From positions 172,691 to 236,690 of the forward strand of contig NZ_JAHTKP010000008.1 of the NCBI RefSeq assembly GCF_019192735.1: a stretch of 64,000 nucleotides of DNA. The letters run 5' to 3'. A model generated the notes under the pieces. It was not told the origin of the DNA. It searched no databases and saw only the letters and a list, made by a program, of their open reading frames with translations. The translations under genes were made by a program, and so were the position numbers. This document shows positions 8,930 through 16,832 of this stretch, one piece after another. Within the stretch, counting starts at the first letter, position 1, and the number at the start of each line of letters is the position of its first letter. Source of the DNA: Kitasatospora aureofaciens (GTDB lineage: Bacteria; Actinomycetota; Actinomycetes; Streptomycetales; Streptomycetaceae).

Positions 8930-11900
8930 CTACCGTCGCGGCTCGTACGGGGAACCCGTCATCAACTTGCCGAGAGTGACGGTCCATCGGGTCATTGATC
9001 CCGGATCGGAGGATGCAGCGTGAGTGACGACTACCGGACCGACCTGGGGGCGGGCGCTGAGGATGCGCTTAAGCTCGTGGGCAGCATCGGCTGTGGGCCG
9101 GTGGCTACTGAGGATCAGCCGCGGTCGCCAGAGCCTGTTCAAGGGCTCGAGTAGACGCGCATCGCGGGGATGTTCAACACCGAGCGACTGAAGCGCGGAG
9201 CGGGCTTCGGCCGCGTGGGCGGAGGCGGCCGCGAGCGCATCCTCAAGGGAAGCGTGCGGGGTTGAAGGGGCATCAGTGGAGAAGCCTGTGGTGTGCGCGA
9301 TCGGCCGGTCACCAATGGGTCTCGTGGCGAGTTCGAAGGCCAGGCAGCCCAAGATGGATCGCGCGCGGTTGATGGGGCCGTCGAGCTGAATCATCCCGAT
9401 CTGTTCGAGATCGGCGAATGTGATCGTTCCGTCGGGTGCCCAGCCGAGATGTACCAGAGCCGGATAAGGATCCGATGACGAGTGGGCTCCGGATTCTGGC
9501 GGCAGCGCCTGATCGGCGGGGCAGTGCCACACGCTGTTGGAGCTTTCCGAGTGGAATGGTGCAATGGCGGGAGATTCGGAGGAGAGGTTGAGCTTCACGG
9601 AGGCGTCCACGCCGATGAGAAGGGTGTTGAGGGCGGGAAGGGAGCGTCCGGATCGGCGCGCCTCGTCTGCGAGGCACCGTAGGACGCGATTCATCCTCTC
9701 CTTCTGGCGGGGGCTGATGACTGCGCCGCTCGCGAACAGGAACCAGGCGGGAATCGGCTTTCGCGAGCCGGGGTGAGCTTGTGGTGGCAGGAGAACAGCG
9801 AGGTATTTTCGATCGGAGGCCCCAGGGGCATTGGCGTCGCTTTGGGGGGAGGAACCGGCCGGCTGTTGTGCCTCGTCCGACGGATCGGGCTCCGGCACGG
9901 GGCCGATCGATTGAAGGCCAGTCAGCTGGCTTGTTCCAGAGGAGGCCCTGAGTTGCCCCAGGAGACGGTCGATTCGGCGATGTTGATCACCGGCTTCATC
10001 GCCATTACTGCTCGTGGTGGGGACCGCAGCGGACTTGAGCGCGGTCAGCCAGGTGATCGCCTGCGCGGACGGGAGCTCGGCGGTGACATCGACAGCCTTG
10101 CGGAGGAGTGTGACCGCCCCCCTGGCGACTGCGCGTGCGGTTCTGTCCGCAAGCTGGGGCTGGTGAGTGGAGGCCCGCGCGAGGGCGGTCAGAGCATGCT
10201 GTTGCTGAGCCTCGGAGAGAGCGGCATCGGGGAGAACATGTACGACAAGCTCGTTGTCACTCTCGCGGTCGGCCAGGACGATGAGTTCGGCGGCCAGGAT
10301 ATCGGGGCTCATCGCTCCCCAACGAGCGCCGTCCGTTGCAGGGTAGAGGTCCGCGAGCATCTGTTCGAGACGTCGAGTGAGCTCGGGGTCCGGAGGCGTG
10401 GGGGAGTCGAAGTCCCGTTCGTGGAAGCGAAGTGCCACCATCACGGCGTTCAATGCGTTTCGGCGCTTCTCGGCTCCCACGATGCGCTGAACTGCGACGA
10501 GTTGTCGTAGGAGCTCATGCGTGCGAAAGGCGCCGTCCAGACCGTGTGATCGAACGCTGTGTCGCCAGTAGCGACTCTCGTGGGTCAGCAGGACGTCGAC
10601 CGGTCGGACCGCGTCCACAATCGAGATGTCACTGCCCTCCAGAACACGGGCAAGGGCCGTCATGTGGATGGACACGATGACTTCGTCGACAACTGCCGCG
10701 GAAGGGTCGTCGGGCGGCGGCTCTGTCGCCTGAACTGAGCTGCTGTCGCTGTGACTTGATGGCACATACTCAAGCGCCGCGAGGTGGGTGATACGGCTAC
10801 GAAAGGCCTGGGCCGCAATCTCTGTGCTCTCCGGGCTGCCGATACGATCGTGCAGCGCGAACGGACCCAGCTGCACCTCTGTGCCTCGCTCCATGACCGT
10901 GGAGCCCTGCCATTGCATCTCGAGATCTGTCCACCATCTCTGCGTAGTCCTCGCCAGCAGCAGCACCCGGACTTTGTCGTACGCATGGCGTGCCTCGGTG
11001 AAGAGGTTGAGCACCTGCTCGACCTGGTCCAGACGAGTCTCGGCGTAGTCGACCACCAGCAGAAGCGGGCGGAGATTCGTCTTAAGCGATTCAAGCTCCG
11101 CGCCTGCCCGCTGCACATCGGACAGAAAACCCGCCGTCCACGGCGATCGTCGGCTGGTCATGCGCCGCGTCAGTTCGGTGGCGAGTCGAGTCTTTCCCAC
11201 GCCGCCGGGACCGAAGACCACCGACACGTCGACGACCCGGCTGCTGGTGCACCAGGAGGTGAGGTGGGCGATCTCCTTTCCTCTGCCAGTGAACGGGACG
11301 ACCTCGGCCTGTGGCGAGAGCAGGTATGAGGGCGATAGGCGCGGAATAGGCGGTTCGTGGAAGTGGACGCTCTGGTCTGCGGACTCCAGGCGTGGCGCGA
11401 CACCAGTGTGCTCCGTCACCAAGGCCGTGAAGTCGGTGCGTGCGAGGAGACGCCGGATCGGCAGCGCCCAGAGGGTTTGCCCCCGATAGGCTTCCGGTAC
11501 CGCCAGGATCAGACCGACAAGGATGTCGTGGCAGAACAGTCCTGCTCCCGACAGGCCGCTCCAGCCCATCGCGCCGCTGATGTCGCGGGGCAGTGCATTC
11601 GAGACGTCGAGGTCGTACTTCGACGCGTTGAGACCGGTTACGGGGCTGACCCGACCAATGACTTCGCGGTTGTCGTGGACGACTGCGCGGGTCCCGTCTG
11701 CCTGAACGGCCTGGTGCTGCATGGCCCGAGGAAAACCGACGGCCGAGCACTCCGGGTGGACTCTCGGACTCGAACAGGTCAGCTCACCCCACCTCGCCGG
11801 TGCGAGGTCGCGACCGAGTCGGCCGGGATCTGCTCGTAACAACACGGCATCGAGCTCCCGGTCGCCGGCCCAGGTGACCTCCATCGGGTGCTCCTGCTGA

Positions 11901-12076
11901 TCACGCAGGACCTTCACCCGCACCTGTGCGCCGATGGGCCCGGTTGAGCTGTCGCCCGCTCTCGAAACGACGTGCCATGCGGTCAGAACCAACCCTGGGG
12001 CGATCAAGGTGCCGGACCCGTACCTACCTTCGGGGCCGAGCACCTGTACGGTCCTCGGCCAGCTCGGTGCCCCCAC
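8930..12076 (-). CDS. trypsin-like serine protease fused to P-loop NTPase (conflict-system type)
   Basis: 1,048-residue cytoplasmic protein. Residues 1-200 are a trypsin-fold protease: His in TAWHVV (H35), Asp in ELDAVLL (D76), Ser in GLSGAGLF (S176), a complete triad. A STAND/AP-ATPase-like NTPase follows, with Walker A GPGGVGKT near residue 290 and Walker B LLLVVDYAE about 45 residues later. The remaining 600 residues lack clear repeats but hold helical stretches and a second alpha/beta segment. Protease plus NTPase encoded beside a trypco protein is the layout described for NTP-dependent biological-conflict systems of multicellular bacteria. GTG at 12076 lies 12 nt after the trypco2 stop, indicating one operon. 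GC content is visibly below that of the neighbouring NRPS cluster, suggesting transfer. The invader or signal sensed is unknown. Confidence 0.5.
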   Translation of the reverse strand: MGAPSWPRTVQVLGPEGRYGSGTLIAPGLVLTAWHVVSRAGDSSTGPIGAQVRVKVLRDQQEHPMEVTWAGDRELDAVLLRADPGRLGRDLAPARWGELTCSSPRVHPECSAVGFPRAMQHQAVQADGTRAVVHDNREVIGRVSPVTGLNASKYDLDVSNALPRDISGAMGWSGLSGAGLFCHDILVGLILAVPEAYRGQTLWALPIRRLLARTDFTALVTEHTGVAPRLESADQSVHFHEPPIPRLSPSYLLSPQAEVVPFTGRGKEIAHLTSWCTSSRVVDVSVVFGPGGVGKTRLATELTRRMTSRRSPWTAGFLSDVQRAGAELESLKTNLRPLLLVVDYAETRLDQVEQVLNLFTEARHAYDKVRVLLLARTTQRWWTDLEMQWQGSTVMERGTEVQLGPFALHDRIGSPESTEIAAQAFRSRITHLAALEYVPSSHSDSSSVQATEPPPDDPSAAVVDEVIVSIHMTALARVLEGSDISIVDAVRPVDVLLTHESRYWRHSVRSHGLDGAFRTHELLRQLVAVQRIVGAEKRRNALNAVMVALRFHERDFDSPTPPDPELTRRLEQMLADLYPATDGARWGAMSPDILAAELIVLADRESDNELVVHVLPDAALSEAQQQHALTALARASTHQPQLADRTARAVARGAVTLLRKAVDVTAELPSAQAITWLTALKSAAVPTTSSNGDEAGDQHRRIDRLLGQLRASSGTSQLTGLQSIGPVPEPDPSDEAQQPAGSSPQSDANAPGASDRKYLAVLLPPQAHPGSRKPIPAWFLFASGAVISPRQKERMNRVLRCLADEARRSGRSLPALNTLLIGVDASVKLNLSSESPAIAPFHSESSNSVWHCPADQALPPESGAHSSSDPYPALVHLGWAPDGTITFADLEQIGMIQLDGPINRARSILGCLAFELATRPIGDRPIAHTTGFSTDAPSTPHASLEDALAAASAHAAEARSALQSLGVEHPRDARLLEPLNRLWRPRLILSSHRPTADAAHELKRILSARPQVGPVVVTHAASSDPGSMTRWTVTLGKLMTGSPYEPRR

Positions 12077-12088
12077 TCTCGTGGCCGG

Positions 12089-12415
12089 TTACTCGAACAG
12101 GCTCTCGCTGACCGTGCTCCCGAAGTCCGAGGCATGTCCGTTGATCAGCACCTCGTCCGCGCCGGAGACCTCCAGATTGACCGTCAACCGGTGGGCACGC
12201 AACTTGGACCACTCTCCCTTCGTATCGGTGGAGACGACAAACGCCTTCACCCCGCCCGAGGCCGCCCCGCTCGCGCGGATTTCGATCGCGAGATCCAGCG
12301 TGACCTCCTTGACGTTGAACCGGATCGCCGCCCCGTCGCCTTCCGCCTGGGCGGCGGCGAGGCCTGCCCGAACCGCCTTGAGCGCCTCAGCGAGCTCAGT
12401 TCCGTTCTGCACCAC
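12089..12415 (-). CDS. trypco2-type trypsin co-occurring protein
   Basis: 108-residue protein matching the trypco2 (trypsin co-occurring domain 2) pattern: an N-terminal helix (LAEALKAVRAGLAAAQAEG) and then alternating strands with IRFNVKEVTLDLAIEI, VKAFVVSTDTKGEW and HRLTVNLEV. The family is known mainly from genomic linkage to trypsin-like proteases in conflict systems, where it is thought to help recognise or present a signal. GTG at 12415 has GGGGAGG upstream. It is the first gene of the minus-strand operon that continues with the protease/NTPase. Residues after about 95 (ASDFGSTVSESLFE) look like a short variable tail. Confidence 0.5.
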   Translation of the reverse strand: MVQNGTELAEALKAVRAGLAAAQAEGDGAAIRFNVKEVTLDLAIEIRASGAASGGVKAFVVSTDTKGEWSKLRAHRLTVNLEVSGADEVLINGHASDFGSTVSESLFE

Positions 12416-12546
12416 GAAGCCTCCCCTGGGGATATCCCTGCGACTCAGTGTGTGACAGTGGGAAGCCTCGCCGCAGGCTTTCTCGCGTTTTCCGCGAGTA
12501 GCGAAGATGGCGGCTGTTATTCGGAAACGCCCTTGAGGGCTTCAGC
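12416..12546. promoter_or_regulatory. intergenic region, likely promoter of the trypco2/protease operon
   Basis: 131 nt between the thioesterase stop and the trypco2 start, more AT-rich than the NRPS cluster. It must hold the promoter of the conflict cassette, since the upstream gene belongs to another functional unit, but I see no convincing -35/-10 pair. A GCGTTTTCCGC imperfect palindrome lies near 12487-12497. Confidence 0.5.
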
Positions 12547-13296
12547 TCAACGATCGGCGGGTGTGCGGAGGCGGTCAAGGACGGCGGAGATGACGGCGGC
12601 CGGTTGGTCGGAGAGGTAGAAGTGCCCGCCGGGGAAGCTCTGGAGTTCGAAGCCGGCGTCCGTCCAGTCGGCCCAGCCGGCGGCCTCCTCGGGGGTGAGC
12701 TCGTGGTCGTCCGTGCCGATGAAGGCGGCGACCGGGCAAGGGAGTTGGGCCCGGGGGAGGTTGGTGTACGTCTCGATCAGGCGGTAGTCGCCGCGGACGG
12801 CGGGGAGCGCCAGCGCCCGGAGTTCGGGGATGGCCAGCAGGTCGGCGTTCGTGCCGCCGAGGCGGGTGAGTTCGGCGCAGAGGGCGTCGTCGTCGAGGAG
12901 GTGGACGGTCCCGCCATGGTGGAACTGCGGCGCCTCCCGGGCGGATGCGAACAGGTGGACGGGCGGGCGGTGGCCGCGGCGCATGAGGTGCAGGATCAGT
13001 TCGTGGCCGACGGTCGCACCCATGCTGTGCCCGAACACCGCCCACGGCCGGTCGAGCAGCGGTGCGACGGCGGCTGCGAGCCCGGCGACGAGGGTGGGCA
13101 GGTCGTCGGGGAGCGGCTCGTGGAGGCGGTCCGCCCGGCCGGGCGGGCAGGCAGCCAGCAGCTCGACGTCGGGCGGCAGCAGGGCGGCCCACGGGCGGTA
13201 GAGGCCGGCCGAGCCGCCGGCGTGCGGGAGGCAGAGCAGCCGGAGCGCGGCAGCCGGGCGCGGCTGGGGGCGGCGGAGCCAACGGGTGGTGGTCAT
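12547..13296 (-). CDS. type II thioesterase for NRPS
   Basis: 249-residue alpha/beta hydrolase of the external (type II) thioesterase family, which frees stalled or mis-primed carrier proteins. Markers in order: LPHAGGSAGLY near residue 23, GHSMGA with nucleophile Ser91, GTDDHELTP (Asp region) and GGHFYL (catalytic His). Length is normal. Its ATG overlaps the stop of the transporter fusion gene (ATGA, 13293-13296), so it is translationally coupled to the import operon although its job is to service the NRPS. This coupling is a good reason to place the transporter and the NRPS in one cluster despite about 7 kb of unrelated genes between them. Confidence 0.5.
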   Translation of the reverse strand: MTTTRWLRRPQPRPAAALRLLCLPHAGGSAGLYRPWAALLPPDVELLAACPPGRADRLHEPLPDDLPTLVAGLAAAVAPLLDRPWAVFGHSMGATVGHELILHLMRRGHRPPVHLFASAREAPQFHHGGTVHLLDDDALCAELTRLGGTNADLLAIPELRALALPAVRGDYRLIETYTNLPRAQLPCPVAAFIGTDDHELTPEEAAGWADWTDAGFELQSFPGGHFYLSDQPAAVISAVLDRLRTPADR

Positions 13297-15764
13297 GGGT
13301 GCGGTGTCCTGGTGGGAGCGGGTTCGGGCAGGGCGGGTACGGCGGTGAGGAGTTGGGCGGTGACCGGATCGGCCGGGTGGGCGAGGACGTCCGCGACCTC
13401 GCCGGTCTCGCGGACGGTGCCGTCGGCGAGGACCGCGATCCGGCCGCCGAGGCGGGCCGGGACGGTGAGGTCGTGGGTGACGACGACGAGGGCGACGTCC
13501 AGCTCCCGGCGCAGCTCGTCGAGGAGGGCGAGGACGGTGGCGGCGGTGGGCGGGTCGAGGGCGCTGGTGGCCTCGTCGCAGAGGAGGACGTCCGGCCCGG
13601 CCGCCAGGGCGCGGGCCAGCGCCACCCGCTGGCGCTGGCCGCCGGAGAGGCCCGCGGGCAGGCGCTCGGCGTGTTCACCGCTCAGCCCGACGCGGTCCAG
13701 CAGCCGGTGCACCTCGGCCCGGACGTCGGCCGGGCCGAGGTCGGGCCGGTGGAGCCGCAGCGGGCGGGCGACCGCCGCGCCCACCGGGTGGCGCGGGTTG
13801 AGCGAGTCCTGCGGGTCCTGGGGGACGAGCTGGAGGCGGCGCAGCTGCGCCCGGCTGCGATCCCGGACGGCCGGGGGGACGGCGGCGCCGGCAAGCCGGA
13901 GCTCCCCGGACCAGTCCCCGTGGAGGCCGGTGAGGCAGCGCAGCAGGGTGGTCTTGCCGCCGCCGGACGGGCCGACGACGCTCAGGCAGTCGCCGGGCGC
14001 GACGACGAGGTCGATGCCGTCCAGGACGATCGCCCGGCCGCGCCGGGCGGTGAGGCCGGCCAGTTCGAGGACGGGCTCGGCGACCCGGGGGAGCGCCTTG
14101 GGTGCGGCCGTGACGCGGACCGCCTCGACCAGCCGTCGCCCGGCCGCACTGGCCGGTCGGGCCAACACCTCGGCTACCGGCCCCCGTTCGACGATCCGTC
14201 CGTCCGCCAGGACGGCGACCTCGTCGGCGACCTCGGCCACCTGGGCGAGGTCGTGGGCGACGAGCAGGATCGCCGGGCCGCCGTCGGCGCGCAGCTGCCG
14301 CAGGTCGGCGAGGAGGCCTGCGGCGGTGGCGGGGTCGAGCGCGCTGGTGGGCTCGTCGAGGACGAGCAGGTCCGGCCGGTGGGCGAGCGCGGCGGCGAGG
14401 GCGACGCGCTGCCGCTGGCCGCCCGACAGCTGGTGCGGCAGGCGCCGCCGGAAGGCCGGATCGTCCGGCAGTCGGGCCAATCGGAGGGCGGCTGCTACGA
14501 GTTCGGGACGGTCGCTGCGCGGTACGGCACGCGCCCGCAGGAACTCGCCGACCAGGTCGGCGACCCGCAGCGTGGGCGCGAGCGAGGTGCGCGGATCCTG
14601 CGGGACGTACCCGGCGTGGCGTCCGCGCAGCGCGCGCAGGGCGCGTTCGCGCAGGCCGAGGACGGACTGCCCGGCGAGGCGGACCGTGCCCCCGGCGACC
14701 GCCAGCCCGGGGCGGACCTCCCCGAGGGCGGCCAGTGCGAGCGTGGTCTTGCCGCTGCCGGACGCCCCGACCAGGGCGAGGATCCGGCCGGGTGCGAGGT
14801 CCAGGTCGACGCGGTCGAGCACTGTGCTCCCGCTTTCCGCCCGGACGGTCAACTCCCGTACGGAGAGCGCGGAATCGCCGGATTCGGGCGCAGTGGGCTC
14901 GGGTTCAGCAGCGAGCTGAACCGCGCGCCGTCGAACCGCCACCCCCGGAAATGCGCTGTCCACGAGCAGGTTGACGGTCAGCAGCAGCACCAGCAGCGCG
15001 GCCGCCGGGACGGCGACCGCGAGGGGCTGGAGCGACAGTCCGTCCCGGTTTTCGAGGATCATCAACCCCCAGTCGGCGTCCGGAGGTTGTGCGCCGTACC
15101 CGAGGAAGGACGCGGTGGAGACGATGAACACCGCCCCGACGAACCGGACCCCGGCGTCCGCCGTGAGGACGGGCGCCGCGTTGGGCAGCACCTCGCGCAC
15201 CAGGACGTACCAGGTGCGCTCCCCGCGTGCCAACGAGGCTTCCACGTAGTCGTGTTGCAGGGCCTGGAGCGTGCACGCCCGGACCACCCGGATGATCTCC
15301 GGGAACAGCACTACGGCCGCCGCCGCCCCGACCCCGAGGCTGCCGCGCCCGGTGGCCACGACCGTGACGCTGAGCAGCAGGAAGGCGGGCAGGCTGAGCA
15401 GCACGTCGGCGCCCCGGAGCACCCAGGCGTCGAGCCGCCCGCCGCGCAGGGCGGCGGTCATGCCGACGACGGCGCCGCCCAGGTAGGCGGCGCCCAGCGC
15501 GCCGAGCGAGAGCAGCACCAACGAGCGCCCGCCGTGCAGGAATCGGCTGAGCAGGTCGGCCCCGAGGTGGTCGGTGCCGAGCGGGGCGGCCCCGCCGGCG
15601 GGGCCGTACGGCAGGTCGAGGACCTCGCCGGGGCCGTGCGGGGCGAGGGCGGGCCCGGCCAGGGCGAGCAGGACGGTGGCGGCGAGCACGCCCCCGGCCG
15701 CCCAGGCCCGCAGCCGCCGCCGCTTCGGAACAGCGGCGCGAACGGTGGCTCGAACGGTGGTCAA
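13293..15764 (-). CDS. Opp/Dpp-type ABC importer: permease fused to two ATPase domains
   Basis: 823-residue protein joining three parts usually made separately. Residues 1-280 are a DppC/NikC-like permease (LGTDHLGADLLSR near 65; EAA-type loop YVEASLARGERTWYVLVREV near 165). Residues about 300-540 are a first ATPase (Walker A GASGSGKTT; LSGGQRQRVALA; Walker B LLVLDEPTSALD). Residues about 560-805 are a second ATPase (GPSGGGKTT; LSGGQRQRVALA; VLLCDEATSALD). All nucleotide-binding residues look intact. With the upstream permease and lipoprotein it completes an importer of the family that takes up peptides, nickel and metal-metallophore complexes (compare CntABCDF). A TTG start at 15764 overlaps the stop of a short duplicated reading frame, again TTGA coupling. 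Confidence 0.5.
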   Translation of the reverse strand: MTTVRATVRAAVPKRRRLRAWAAGGVLAATVLLALAGPALAPHGPGEVLDLPYGPAGGAAPLGTDHLGADLLSRFLHGGRSLVLLSLGALGAAYLGGAVVGMTAALRGGRLDAWVLRGADVLLSLPAFLLLSVTVVATGRGSLGVGAAAAVVLFPEIIRVVRACTLQALQHDYVEASLARGERTWYVLVREVLPNAAPVLTADAGVRFVGAVFIVSTASFLGYGAQPPDADWGLMILENRDGLSLQPLAVAVPAAALLVLLLTVNLLVDSAFPGVAVRRRAVQLAAEPEPTAPESGDSALSVRELTVRAESGSTVLDRVDLDLAPGRILALVGASGSGKTTLALAALGEVRPGLAVAGGTVRLAGQSVLGLRERALRALRGRHAGYVPQDPRTSLAPTLRVADLVGEFLRARAVPRSDRPELVAAALRLARLPDDPAFRRRLPHQLSGGQRQRVALAAALAHRPDLLVLDEPTSALDPATAAGLLADLRQLRADGGPAILLVAHDLAQVAEVADEVAVLADGRIVERGPVAEVLARPASAAGRRLVEAVRVTAAPKALPRVAEPVLELAGLTARRGRAIVLDGIDLVVAPGDCLSVVGPSGGGKTTLLRCLTGLHGDWSGELRLAGAAVPPAVRDRSRAQLRRLQLVPQDPQDSLNPRHPVGAAVARPLRLHRPDLGPADVRAEVHRLLDRVGLSGEHAERLPAGLSGGQRQRVALARALAAGPDVLLCDEATSALDPPTAATVLALLDELRRELDVALVVVTHDLTVPARLGGRIAVLADGTVRETGEVADVLAHPADPVTAQLLTAVPALPEPAPTRTPHP

Positions 15765-15866
15765 CGCGCCCTCCTGGCGGCGGGGTTGAGGACGATGGCG
15801 GCCAGCGCGGTCCGCAGGCGCAGCAAGGTGGTCAATGTGCCCTCCTGGCCGCGGGGTTGAGCAGCG
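15761..15866 (-). repeat. 71-bp duplication of a gene junction creating a 24-codon mini-ORF
   Basis: The last codons of the permease gene, its internal AGGAGG and the following TTGACCACC are present twice, about 71 bp apart (copies near 15832-15866 and 15761-15795). The second copy makes a 24-residue reading frame (15761-15835) that starts at a TTG overlapping the permease stop and again ends LNPAARRAR before the TTG of the fusion gene. The two copies differ at several positions, so the event is not recent. Confidence 0.5.
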
Positions 15867-16818
15867 CGGCGAGGGCGTCCGCCGCGAGGTTGAGGGTGAC
15901 GGTCAGGCCCGCGACGAGCAGGGCGATCCCGAGCACGACGGGCGTGTCGCGGGAGGCGGTGGCGTTCACCAGCGCAGTGGCCAGCCCCGGGTAGCCGAAC
16001 AGCGACTCGGCGACGAGCGTGCCCCCGAGCAGGTAGGCGAGGTAGCGGGCGAGAACGGGGACGGCCGGGACGACGGCGGCGGGCAGGATCCAGCGCAGCA
16101 CCACCCGGTGCTCCGGCACCCCGCCGAGCCGGGCCGCGAGGACCGCGTCCGACCCGGCCGCCTCGATCACCCCGGAGCGCACCAACCGCACGTTCTGCGC
16201 CAGACTGACGGACAGCAGCGTGAGCACCGGTAGCACCAGCAACTCCGGCTGCGTGAACGGGCTTTGCCCGGCCGCCGGAACCGACACCGCAGGCAGCCAG
16301 CCGAGCCCGACCGCGAACAGCAGCACCAGGAGCGTCCCGACTACGAACTCCGGGAGGCTGACCAGCGTGAGCGTGCCCAGCGACACCACCCGGTCGGCGG
16401 CCCGCCCGGCCCGGAGCCCGGCCCACAGCCCGAGGCCGACCCCCAGCGGCACCAGCAGCAGCGCCGTCACCGCGCCGAGCAGCAGCGAGTTGCCGGCCCG
16501 CTCGGCGACGAGCTGGGAGACGGGCGTCCCGTTGGCGTACGAGGTGCCGAGGTCGCCGTGCAGGGCGTGCCAGAGCCAGTGCAGGTAGCGGGTCCACGGC
16601 GGATCGTCCAGGCCCAACTGATGCCTCAACACCGCGATTTGCTCCGGACCGGCGCGCCCCGCGAGACGGGCGGTGGCCGCGTCCCCGGGGGCGAGCGCGG
16701 TGGTGGCGAAGACCAGCGCCGAGGCCGCCAGCAGGGTCCCGACGGCCCCGGCGCTCGCTCGAAGCGCGCGCCTCAGGAGCCGAGGAACACCTCTCACGAG
16801 CCGAGGAACACCCCTCAC
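15832..16818 (-). CDS. Opp/Dpp-type ABC importer permease (first subunit)
   Basis: 328-residue DppB/NikB-type inner-membrane permease. It has an Arg-rich N-terminus, a first TM segment near residues 20-40, the family hallmark YLHWLWHALHGDLGTSY near 75-92, several TM helices, the EAA-type loop SDAVLAARLGGVPEHRVVLRW near 215, and GGTLVAESLFGYPGLATAL near 260, typical of DppB. It forms the pore with the permease half of the next gene. The GTG at 16818 overlaps the TGA of the binding-protein gene (GTGA), and the first codons lie in a 21-bp tandem repeat, so residues 2-7 (RGVPRL) repeat as 9-14. Confidence 0.5.
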   Translation of the reverse strand: MRGVPRLVRGVPRLLRRALRASAGAVGTLLAASALVFATTALAPGDAATARLAGRAGPEQIAVLRHQLGLDDPPWTRYLHWLWHALHGDLGTSYANGTPVSQLVAERAGNSLLLGAVTALLLVPLGVGLGLWAGLRAGRAADRVVSLGTLTLVSLPEFVVGTLLVLLFAVGLGWLPAVSVPAAGQSPFTQPELLVLPVLTLLSVSLAQNVRLVRSGVIEAAGSDAVLAARLGGVPEHRVVLRWILPAAVVPAVPVLARYLAYLLGGTLVAESLFGYPGLATALVNATASRDTPVVLGIALLVAGLTVTLNLAADALAALLNPAARRAH

Positions 16819-16832
16819 GAGCCGAGGAACGC
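16770..16832 (-). repeat. three 21-bp tandem units across the binding-protein stop codon
   Basis: Three near-identical 21-bp units (16812-16832, 16791-16811, 16770-16790). Each would read xVFLGS-stop in the binding-protein frame, so the stop codon itself has been duplicated twice. In the overlapping permease frame the units are coding (RGVPRLV). A period divisible by three preserves both frames. Confidence 0.5.
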
